From Pristionchus mayeri (Eukaryota; Nematoda; Chromadorea; Rhabditida; Neodiplogasteridae), in NCBI GenBank assembly GCA_036245805.1, contig BTRK01000003.1:9734001-9798000 (forward strand): a stretch of 64,000 nt of DNA. The letters run 5' to 3'. A program made the position numbers and the translations under genes. Under the pieces are notes generated by a model. That model ran no database searches. It saw nothing but the letters and a program-made list of their open reading frames with translations, and was not told the origin of the DNA. How positions within the stretch are numbered: position 1 is the stretch's first letter; the number at the start of each line of letters is the position of its first letter. Below, piece by piece: positions 51,024-62,564 of this stretch.

Positions 51024-53765
51024 TAAGGATCATTCTTTTGTGATATTTTGAGAGATATCAGCTTAATTGCGACGCTAATTTAGCTTTACAATAACATCAA
51101 CAATGGCACTGTTCTTTGAAAATACATTGTTAGACCTTCAAAGGAAAATACATTGTTAGACCTTCAAAGCATATTCTAACCACATTCATCGCTACGAGTA
51201 AGGAGGTCTTAAGGATCATTATTTTGTGATATTTTGAGAGATATCAGCTTAATTGCAACGCTAATTTAGCTTTACAATAACATCAACAATGGCACTGTTC
51301 TTTGAAAATACATTGTTAGACCTTCAAAGGAAAATACATTGTTAGACCTTCAAAGCATATTCTGACCACATTCATCGCTACGAGTAAGGAGGTCTTAAGG
51401 ATCATTATTTTGTGATATTTTGAGAGATATCAGCTCAGTTGCGACGCTAGTTTAGCTTTACAATAACATCAACTATGGCACTGTTCTTTGAAAATACATT
51501 GTTAGACTTTCAAAGCATATTCTGACCACATTCATCGCTACGAGTAAGGAGGTCTTAAGGATCATTATTTTGTGATATTTTGAGAGATATCAGCTCAGTT
51601 GCGACGCTAGTTTAGCTTTACAATAACATCAACAATGGCACTGTTCTTTGAAAATACATTGTTAGACCTTCAAAGCATATTCTGACCACATTCATCGCTA
51701 CGAGTAAGGAGGGCTTAAGGATCATTATTTTGTGATATTTTGAGAGATATCAGCTTAATTGCGACGCTAATTTAGCTTTACAATAACATCAACAATGGCA
51801 CTGTTCTTTGAAAATACATTGTTAGACCTTCAAAGCATATTCTGACCACATTCATCGCTACGAGTAAGGAGGGCTTAAGGATCATTATTTTGTGATATTT
51901 TGAGAGATATCAGCTTAATTGCGACGCTAATTTAGCTTTACAATAACATCAACAATGGCACTGTTCTTTGAAAATACATTGTTAGACCTTCAAAGGAAAA
52001 TACATTGTTAGACCTTCAAAGCATATTCTGACCACATTCATCGCTACGAGTAAGGAGGTCTTAAGGATCATTATTTTGTGATATTTTGAGAGATATCAGC
52101 TCAGTTGCGACGCTAATTTAGCTTTACAATAACATCAACAATGGCACTGTTCTTTGAAAGTACATTGTTAGACCTTCACAGCATATTCTGACCACATTCA
52201 TCGCTACGAGTAAGGAGGTCTTAAGGATCATTATTTTGTGATATTTTGAGAGATATCAGCTCAGTTGCGACGCTAGTTTATCTTTACAATAACATCAACA
52301 ATGGCACTGTTCTTTGAAAATACATTGTTAGACCTTCAAAGCATATTCTGACCACATTCATCGCTACGAGTAAGGAGGTCTTAAGGATCATTCTTTTGTG
52401 ATATTTTGAGAGATATCAGCTTAATTGCGACGCTAATTTAGCTTTACAATAACATCAACAATGGCACTGTTCTTTGAAAATACATTGTTAGACCTTCAAA
52501 GGAAAATACATTGTTAGACCTTCAAAGCATATTCTAACCACATTCATCGCTACGAGTAAGGAGGTCTTAAGGATCATTATTTTGTGATATTTTGAGAGAT
52601 ATCAGCTTAATTGCAACGCTAATTTAGCTTTACAATAACATCAACAATGGCACTGTTCTTTGAAAATACATTGTTAGACCTTCAAAGGAAAATACATTGT
52701 TAGACCTTCAAAGCATATTCTGACCACATTCATCGCTACGAGTAAGGAGGTCTTAAGGATCATTATTTTGTGATATTTTGAGAGATATCAGCTCAGTTGC
52801 GACGCTAGTTTAGCTTTACAATAACATCAACTATGGCACTGTTCTTTGAAAATACATTGTTAGACTTTCAAAGCATATTCTGACCACATTCATCGCTACG
52901 AGTAAGGAGGTCTTAAGGATCATTATTTTGTGATATTTTGAGAGATATCAGCTCAGTTGCGACGCTAGTTTAGCTTTACAATAACATCAACAATGGCACT
53001 GTTCTTTGAAAATACATTGTTAGACCTTCAAAGCATATTCTGACCACATTCATCGCTACGAGTAAGGAGGGCTTAAGGATCATTATTTTGTGATATTTTG
53101 AGAGATATCAGCTTAATTGCGACGCTAATTTAGCTTTACAATAACATCAACAATGGCACTGTTCTTTGAAAATACATTGTTAGACCTTCAAAGCATATTC
53201 TGACCACATTCATCGCTACGAGTAAGGAGGGCTTAAGGATCATTATTTTGTGATATTTTGAGAGATATCAGCTTAATTGCGACGCTAATTTAGCTTTACA
53301 ATAACATCAACAATGGCACTGTTCTTTGAAAATACATTGTTAGACCTTCAAAGGAAAATACATTGTTAGACCTTCAAAGCATATTCTGACCACATTCATC
53401 GCTACGAGTAAGGAGGTCTTAAGGATCATTATTTTGTGATATTTTGAGAGATATCAGCTCAGTTGCGACGCTAATTTAGCTTTACAATAACATCAACAAT
53501 GGCACTGTTCTTTGAAAGTACATTGTTAGACCTTCACAGCATATTCTGACCACATTCATCGCTACGAGTAAGGAGGTCTTAAGGATCATTATTTTGTGAT
53601 ATTTTGAGAGATATCAGCTCAGTTGCGACGCTAGTTTATCTTTACAATAACATCAACAATGGCACTGTTCTTTGAAAATACATTGTTAGACCTTCAAAGG
53701 AAAATACATTGTTAGACCTTCAAAGCATATTCTGACCACATTCACCGCTACGAGTAAGGAGGTCT
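51024..53765. repeat. 1358-bp octamer, tandem duplication
   Basis: Blocks 51024-52381 and 52382-53765 share C12 long, A48 long, CAG-TA with T113, CAG-AA ending GGGCT, plain ending GGGCT, long, GAAAGT/C118 and T60. The GAAAGT marks (52156/53514) are 1358 bp apart. The last monomer of the second block (53580) is long and has TTCACCGCT, whereas its partner (52222) is short, so the second block closes in a hybrid monomer. The same marks appear at 5.4-6.6 kb and, in part, at 56434-56939. Confidence 0.94.
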
Positions 53766-55581
53766 TAAGGATCATTATTTTGTGATATTTTGAGAGATAT
53801 CAGCTCAGTTGCGACGCTAATTTAGCTTTACAATAACATCAACAATGGCACTGTTCTTTGAAAATACATTGTTAGACCTTCACAGCATATTCTGACCACA
53901 TTCATCGCTACAAGTAAGGAGGTCTTAAGGATCATTCTTTTGTGATATTTTGAGAGAGAGATATCAGCTTAATTGCGACGCTAATTTAGCTTTACAATAA
54001 CATCAACAATGGCACTGTTCTTTGAAAATACATTGTTAGACCTTCAAAGGAAAATACATTGTTAGACCTTCAAAGCATATTCTGACCACATTCATCGCTA
54101 CGAGTAAGGAGGTCTTAAGGATCATTATTTTGTGATATTTTGAGAGATATCAGCTCAGTTGCGACGCTAATTTAGCTTTACAATAACATCAACAATGGCA
54201 CTGTTCTTTGAAAATACATTGTTAGACCTTCACAGCATATTCTGACCACATTCATCGCTACGAGTAAGGAGGTCTAAAGGATCATTATTTTGTGATATTT
54301 TGAGAGATATCAGCTCAGTTGCGACGCTAGTTTAGCTTTACAATAACATCAACAATGGCACTGTTCTTCGAAAATACATTGTTAGACCTTCAAAGCATAT
54401 TCTGACCACATTCATCGCTACGAGTAAGGAGGTCTTAAGGATCATTCTTTTGTGATATTTTGAGAGATATCAGCTTAATTGCGACGCTAATTTAGCTTTA
54501 CAATAACATCAACAATGGCATTGTTCTTTGAAAATACATTGTTAGACCTTCAAAGGAAAATACATTGTTAGACCTTCAAAGCATATTCTAACCACATTCA
54601 TCGCTACGAGTAAGGAGGTCTTAAGGATCATTATTTTGTGATATTTTGAGAGATATCAGCTTAATTGCAACGCTAATTTAGCTTTACAATAACATCAACT
54701 ATGGCACTGTTCTTTGAAAATACATAGTTAGACTTTCAAAGCATATTCTGACCACATTCATCGCTACGAGTAAGGAGGTCTTAAGGATCATTATTTTGTG
54801 ATATTTTGAGAGATATCAGCTTAATTGCGACGCTAATTTAGCTTTACAATAACATCAACTATGGCACTGTTCTTTGAAAATACATTGTTAGACCTTCAAA
54901 GCATATTCTGACCACATTCATCGCTACGAGTAAGGAGGTCTTAAGGATCATTATTTTGTGATATTTTGAGAGATATCAGCTCAGTTGCGACGCTAATTTA
55001 GCTTTACAATAACATCAACAATGGCACTGTTCTTTGAAAATACGTTGTTAGACCTTCAAAGCATATTCTTACCACATTCATCGCTACGAGTAAGGAGGTC
55101 TTAAGGATCATTATTTTGTGATATTTTGAGAGATATCAGCTTAATTGCGACGCTAATTTAGCTTTACAATAACATCAACAATGGCACTGTTCTTTGAAAA
55201 TACATTGTTAGACCTTCACAGCATATTCTGACCACATTCATCGCTACGAGTAAGGAGGTCTTAAGGATCATTATTTTGTGATATTTTGAGAGATATCAGC
55301 TCAGTTGCGACGCTAATTTAGCTTTACAATAACATCAACAATGGCACTGTTCTTTGAAAATACATTGTTAGACCTTCACAGCATATTCTGACCACATTCA
55401 TCGCTACGAGTAAGGAGGTCTTAAGGATCATTATTTTGTGATATTTTGAGAGATATCAGCTCAGTTGCGACGCTAGTTTAGCTTTACAATAACATCAACA
55501 ATGGCACTGTTCTTCGAAAATACATTGTTAGACCTTCAAAGCATATTCTGACCACATTCATCGCTACGAGTAAGGAGGTCT
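53766..55581. repeat. Family II block, copy 1 of a 3360-bp displaced pair
   Basis: Region 53926-55101 (insertion long, C118, C94, C12 long with GCATTG, A105, plain, G103) matches 57286-58461 at 3360 bp, including the GCATTG change (54519/57879) seen only in these two. Monomer 53766, before it, has C118 and ACAAGT. After it come TAA/C118 (55102), CAG/C118 (55262) and C94 (55422), giving two C118 copies in a row. Confidence 0.92.
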
Positions 55582-57285
55582 TAAGGATCATTATTTTGTG
55601 ATATTTTGAGAGATATCAGCTCAGTTGCGACGCTAATTTAGCTTTACAATAACATCAACAATGGCACTGTTCTTTGAAAATACATTGTTAGACCTTCAAA
55701 GGAAAATACATTGTTAGACCTTCAAAGCATATTCTGACCACATTCATCGCTACGAGTAAGGAGGTCTTAAGGATCATTATTTTGTGATATTTTGAGAGAT
55801 ATCAGCTCAGTTGCGACGCTAATTTAGCTTTACAATAACATCAACAATGGCACTGTTCTTTGAAAATACATTGTTAGACCTTCACAGCATATTCTGACCA
55901 CATTCATCGCTACGAGTAAGGAGGTCTTAAGGATCATTATTTTGTGATATTTTGAGAGATATCAGCTCAGTTGCGACGCTAGTTTAGCTTTACAATAACA
56001 TCAACAATGGCACTGTTCTTCGAAAATACATTGTTAGACCTTCAAAGCATATTCTGACCACATTCATCGCTACGAGTAAGGAGGTCTTAAGGATCATTCT
56101 TTTGTGATATTTTGAGAGATATCAGCTTAATTGCGACGCTAATTTAGCTTTACAATAACATCAACAATGGCACTGTTCTTTGAAAATACATTGTTAGACC
56201 TTCAAAGGAAAATACATTGTTAGACCTTCAAAGCATATTCTAACCACATTCATCGCTACGAGTAAGGAGGTCTTAAGGATCATTATTTTGTGATATTTTG
56301 AGAGATATCAGCTTAATTGCAACGCTAATTTAGCTTTACAATAACATCAACTATGGCACTGTTCTTTGAAAATACATAGTTAGACTTTCAAAGCATATTC
56401 TGACCACATTCATCGCTACGAGTAAGGAGGTCTTAAGGATCATTATTTTGTGATATTTTGAGAGATATCAGCTTAATTGCGACGCTAATTTAGCTTTACA
56501 ATAACATCAACAATGGCACTGTTCTTTGAAAATACATTGTTAGACCTTCAAAGGAAAATACATTGTTAGACCTTCAAAGCATATTCTGACCACATTCATC
56601 GCTACGAGTAAGGAGGTCTTAAGGATCATTATTTTGTGATATTTTGAGAGATATCAGCTCAGTTGCGACGCTAATTTAGCTTTACAATAACAACAACAAT
56701 GGCACTGTTCTTTGAAAGTACATTGTTAGACCTTCACAGCATATTCTGACCACATTCATCGCTACGAGTAAGGAGGTCTTAAGGATCATTATTTTGTGAT
56801 ATTTTGAGAGATATCAGCTCAGTTGCGACGCTAGTTTATCTTTACAATAACATCAACAATGGCACTGTTCTTTGAAAATACATTGTTAGACCTTCAAAGC
56901 ATATTCTGACCACATTCATCGCTACGAGTAAGGAGGTCTTAAGGATCATTCTTTTGTGATATTTTGAGAGATATCAGCTTAATTGCGACGCTAATTTAGC
57001 TTTACAATAACATCAACATTGGCACTGTTCTTTGAAAATACATTGTTAGACCTTCAAAGGAAAATACATTGTTAGACCTTCAAAGCATATTCTAACCACA
57101 TTCATCGCTACGAGTAAGGAGGTCTTAAGGATCATTATTTTGTGATATTTTGAGAGATATCAGCTTAATTGCAACGCTAATTTAGCTTTACAATAACATC
57201 AACTATGGCACTGTTCTTTGAAAATACATAGTTAGACTTTCAAAGCATATTCTGACCACATTCATCGCTACGAGTAAGGAGGTCT
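55582..57285. repeat. Family II segment with GAAAGT and T60 marks
   Basis: Monomers are CAG long (55582), C118 (55768), C94 (55928), C12 long A129 (56088), A105 (56274), long (56434), GAAAGT/C118 with private CAACAACAATGG (56620), T60 (56780), C12/CATTGG long (56940) and A105 (57126). The order from 56434 to 57125 resembles 6055-6746, which suggests the GAAAGT-T60 pair moves as one unit. Confidence 0.88.
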
Positions 57286-58461
57286 TAAGGATCATTCTTT
57301 TGTGATATTTTGAGAGAGAGATATCAGCTTAATTGCGACGCTAATTTAGCTTTACAATAACATCAACAATGGCACTGTTCTTTGAAAATACATTGTTAGA
57401 CCTTCAAAGGAAAATACATTGTTAGACCTTCAAAGCATATTCTGACCACATTCATCGCTACGAGTAAGGAGGTCTTAAGGATCATTATTTTGTGATATTT
57501 TGAGAGATATCAGCTCAGTTGCGACGCTAATTTAGCTTTACAATAACATCAACAATGGCACTGTTCTTTGAAAATACATTGTTAGACCTTCACAGCATAT
57601 TCTGACCACATTCATCGCTACGAGTAAGGAGGTCTAAAGGATCATTATTTTGTGATATTTTGAGAGATATCAGCTCAGTTGCGACGCTAGTTTAGCTTTA
57701 CAATAACATCAACAATGGCACTGTTCTTCGAAAATACATTGTTAGACCTTCAAAGCATATTCTGACCACATTCATCGCTACGAGTAAGGAGGTCTTAAGG
57801 ATCATTCTTTTGTGATATTTTGAGAGATATCAGCTTAATTGCGACGCTAATTTAGCTTTACAATAACATCAACAATGGCATTGTTCTTTGAAAATACATT
57901 GTTAGACCTTCAAAGGAAAATACATTGTTAGACCTTCAAAGCATATTCTAACCACATTCATCGCTACGAGTAAGGAGGTCTTAAGGATCATTATTTTGTG
58001 ATATTTTGAGAGATATCAGCTTAATTGCAACGCTAATTTAGCTTTACAATAACATCAACTATGGCACTGTTCTTTGAAAATACATAGTTAGACTTTCAAA
58101 GCATATTCTGACCACATTCATCGCTACGAGTAAGGAGGTCTTAAGGATCATTATTTTGTGATATTTTGAGAGATATCAGCTTAATTGCGACGCTAATTTA
58201 GCTTTACAATAACATCAACTATGGCACTGTTCTTTGAAAATACATTGTTAGACCTTCAAAGCATATTCTGACCACATTCATCGCTACGAGTAAGGAGGTC
58301 TTAAGGATCATTATTTTGTGATATTTTGAGAGATATCAGCTCAGTTGCGACGCTAATTTAGCTTTACAATAACATCAACAATGGCACTGTTCTTTGAAAA
58401 TACGTTGTTAGACCTTCAAAGCATATTCTTACCACATTCATCGCTACGAGTAAGGAGGTCT
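57286..58461. repeat. Family II block, copy 2 of the 3360-bp displaced pair
   Basis: The seven monomers match 53926-55101 (190+160+160+186+160+160+160 bp). The match stops at the next monomer: CAA long here (58462), TAA/C118 there (55102). Confidence 0.92.
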
Positions 58462-61043
58462 TAAGGATCATTATTTTGTGATATTTTGAGAGATATCAGC
58501 TCAATTGCGACGCTAATTTAGCTTTACAATAACATCAACTATGGCACTGTTCTTTGAAAATACATTGTTAGACCTTCAAAGGAAAATACATTGTTAGACC
58601 TTCAAAGCATATTCTGACCACATTCATCGCTACGAGTAAGGAGGTCTTAAGGATCATTATTTTGTGATATTTTGAGAGATATCAGCTCAGTTGCGACGCT
58701 AATTTAGCTTTATAATAACATCAACAATGGCACTGTTCTTTGAAAATACATTGTTAGACCTTCACAGCATATTCTGACCACATTCATCGCTACGAGTAAG
58801 GAGGTCTTAAGGATCATTATTTTGTGATATTTTGAGAGATATCAGCTCAGTTGCGACGCTAGTTTAGCTTTACAATAACATCAACAATGGCACTGTTCTT
58901 CGAAAATACATTGTTAGACCTTCAAAGCATATTCTGACCACATTCATCGCTACGAGTAAGGAGGTCTTAAGGATCATTCTTTTGTGATATTTTGAGAGAT
59001 ATCAGCTTAATTGCGACGCTAATTTAGCTTTACAATAACATCAACAATGGCACTGTTCTTTGAAAATACATTGTTAGACCTTCAAAGGAAAATACATTGT
59101 TAGACCTTCAAAGCATATTCTAACCACATTCATCGCTACGAGTAAGGAGGTCTTAAGGATCATTATTTTGTGATATTTTGAGAGATATCAGCTTAATTGC
59201 AACGCTAATTTAGCTTTACAATAACATCAACTATGGCACTGTTCTTTGAAAATACATAGTTAGACTTTCAAAGCATATTCTGACCACATTCATCGCTACG
59301 AGTAAGGAGGTCTTAAGGATCATTATTTTGTGATATTTTGAGAGATATCAGCTTAATTGCGACGCTAATTTAGCTTTACAATAACATCAACATTGGCACT
59401 GTTCTTTGAAAATACATTGTTAGACCTTCAAAGGAAAATACATTGTTAGACCTTCAAAGCATATTCTAACCACATTCATCGCTACGAGTAAGGAGGTCTT
59501 AAGGATCATTATTTTGTGATATTTTGAGAGATATCAGCTTAATTGCAACGCTAATTTAGCTTTACAATAACATCAACTATGGCACTGTTCTTTGAAAATA
59601 CATAGTTAGACTTTCAAAGCATATTCTGACCACATTCATCGCTACGAGTAAGGAGGTCTTAAGGATCATTATTTTGTGATATTTTGAGAGACATCAGCTT
59701 AATTGCGACGCTAATTTAGCTTTACAATAACATCAACAATGGCACTGTTCTTTGAAAATACATTGTTAGACCTTCAAAGGAAAATACATTGTTAGACCTT
59801 CAAAGCATATTCTAACCACATTCATCGCTACGAGTAAGGAGGTCTTAAGGATCATTATTTTGTGATATTTTGAGAGATATCAGCTTAATTGCAACGCTAA
59901 TTTAGCTTTATAATAACATCAACAATGGCACTGTTCTTTGAAAATACATTGTTAGACCTTCACAGCATATTCTGACCACATTCATCGCTACGAGTAAGGA
60001 GGTCTTAAGGATCATTATTTTGTGATATTTTGAGAGATATCAGCTCAGTTGCGACGCTAGTTTAGCTTTACAATAACATCAACAATGGCACTGTTCTTCG
60101 AAAATACATTGTTAGACCTTCAAAGCATATTCTGACCACATTCATCGCTACGAGTAAGGAGGTCTTAAGGATCATTCTTTTGTGATATTTTGAGAGATAT
60201 CAGCTTAATTGCGACGCTAATTTAGCTTTACAATAACATCAACAATGGCACTGTTCTTTGAAAATACATTGTTAGACCTTCAAAGGAAAATACATTGTTA
60301 GACCTTCAAAGCATATTCTAACCACATTCATCGCTACGAGTAAGGAGGTCTTAAGGATCATTATTTTGTGATATTTTGAGAGATATCAGCTTAATTGCAA
60401 CGCTAATTTAGCTTTACAATAACATCAACTATGGCACTGTTCTTTGAAAATACATAGTTAGACTTTCAAAGCATATTCTGACCACATTCATCGCTACGAG
60501 TAAGGAGGTCTTAAGGATCATTATTTTGTGATATTTTGAGAGATATCAGCTTAATTGCGACGCTAATTTAGCTTTACAATAACATCAACATTGGCACTGT
60601 TCTTTGAAAATACATTGTTAGACCTTCAAAGGAAAATACATTGTTAGACCTTCAAAGCATATTCTAACCACATTCATCGCTACGAGTAAGGAGGTCTTAA
60701 GGATCATTATTTTGTGATATTTTGAGAGATATCAGCTTAATTGCAACGCTAATTTAGCTTTACAATAACATCAACTATGGCACTGTTCTTTGAAAATACA
60801 TAGTTAGACTTTCAAAGCATATTCTGACCACATTCATCGCTACGAGTAAGGAGGTCTTAAGGATCATTATTTTGTGATATTTTGAGAGACATCAGCTTAA
60901 TTGCGACGCTAATTTAGCTTTACAATAACATCAACAATGGCACTGTTCTTTGAAAATACATTGTTAGACCTTCAAAGGAAAATACATTGTTAGACCTTCA
61001 AAGCATATTCTAACCACATTCATCGCTACGAGTAAGGAGGTCT
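58462..61043. repeat. 1198-bp heptamer, tandem duplication
   Basis: Region 58808-59845 matches 60006-61043 at 1198 bp: C94, C12 long, A105, CATTGG long, A105, long with GACATC. The change of EcoRV GATATC to GACATC at 59691 and 60889 occurs only in these two. The TATAATAAC change in the C118 copy precedes both (58648, 59846), but the centre of that monomer is CAG in one and TAA/A48 in the other, placing the crossover in its 5' half. Confidence 0.93.
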
Positions 61044-62564
61044 TAAGGATCATTATTTTGTGATATTTTGAGAGATATCAGCTTAATTGCAACGCTAATT
61101 TAGCTTTACAATAACATCAACTATGGCACTGTTCTTTGAAAATACATAGTTAGACTTTCAAAGCATATTCTGACCACATTCATCGCTACGAGTAAGGAGG
61201 TCTTAAGGATCATTATTTTGTGATATTTTGAGAGATATCAGCTTAATTGCGACGCTAATTTAGCTTTACAATAACATCAACATTGGCACTGTTCTTTGAA
61301 AATACATTGTTAGACCTTCAAAGGAAAATACATTGTTAGACCTTCAAAGCATATTCTAACCACATTCATCGCTACGAGTAAGGAGGTCTTAAGGATCATT
61401 ATTTTGTGATATTTTGAGAGATATCAGCTTAATTGCAACGCTAATTTAGCTTTACAATAACATCAACTATGGCACTGTTCTTTGAAAATACATAGTTAGA
61501 CTTTCAAAGCATATTCTGACCACATTCATCGCTACGAGTAAGGAGGTCTTAAGGATCATTCTTTTGTGATATTTTGAGAGAGAGATATCAGCTTAATTGC
61601 GACGCTAATTTGCTTTACAATAACATCAACAATGGCACTGTTCTTTGAAAATACATTGTTAGACCTTCAAAGCATATTCTGACCACATTCATCGCTACGA
61701 GTAAGGAGGTCTTAAGGATCATTATTTTGTGATATTTTGAGAGATATCAGCTCAGTTGCAACGCTAATTTAGCTTTACAATAACATCAACAATGGCACTG
61801 TTCTTTGAAAATACGTTGTTAGACCTTCAAAGCATATTCTTACCACATTCATCGCTACGAGTAAGGAGGTCTTAAGGATCATTATTTTGTGATATTTTGA
61901 GAGATATCAGCTCAGTTGCGACGCTAATTTAGCTTTACAATAACATCAACAATGGCACTGTTCTTTGAAAATACATTGTTAGACCTTCAAAGGAAAATAC
62001 ATTGTTAGACCTTCAAAGCATATTCTGACCACATTCATCGCTACGAGTAAGGAGGTCTTAAGGATCATTATTTTGTGATATTTTGAGAGATATCAGCTCA
62101 GTTGCGACGCTAATTTAGCTTTACAATAACATCAACAATGGCACTGTTCTTTGAAAATACATTGTTAGACCTTCACAGCATATTCTGACCACATTCATCG
62201 CTACGAGTAAGGAGGTCTAAAGGATCATTATTTTGTGATATTTTGAGAGATATCAGCTCAGTTGCGACGCTAGTTTAGCTTTACAATAACATCAACAATG
62301 GCACTGTTCTTCGAAAATACATTGTTAGACCTTCAAAGCATATTCTGACCACATTCATCGCTACGAGTAAGGAGGTCTTAAGGATCATTCTTTTGTGATA
62401 TTTTGAGAGATATCAGCTTAATTGCGACGCTAATTTAGCTTTACAATAACATCAACAATGGCACTGTTCTTTGAAAATACATTGTTAGACCTTCAAAGGA
62501 AAATACATTGTTAGACCTTCAAAGCATATTCTAACCACATTCATCGCTACGAGTAAGGAGGTCT
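61044..62564. repeat. Displaced copy of 42.4-43.5 kb
   Basis: A105 (61044), CATTGG long (61204), A105 (61390), insertion-deletion (61550), CAG/A48/G103 (61713), CAG long (61873), C118 (62059) and A1/C94 (62219) repeat 42352-43526 from the CATTGG long monomer onward, at a spacing of 18852 bp. The private GGAATATAC at 42471 is absent here. The next monomer (62379, C12 long) differs from 43527 (A105). Confidence 0.92.
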
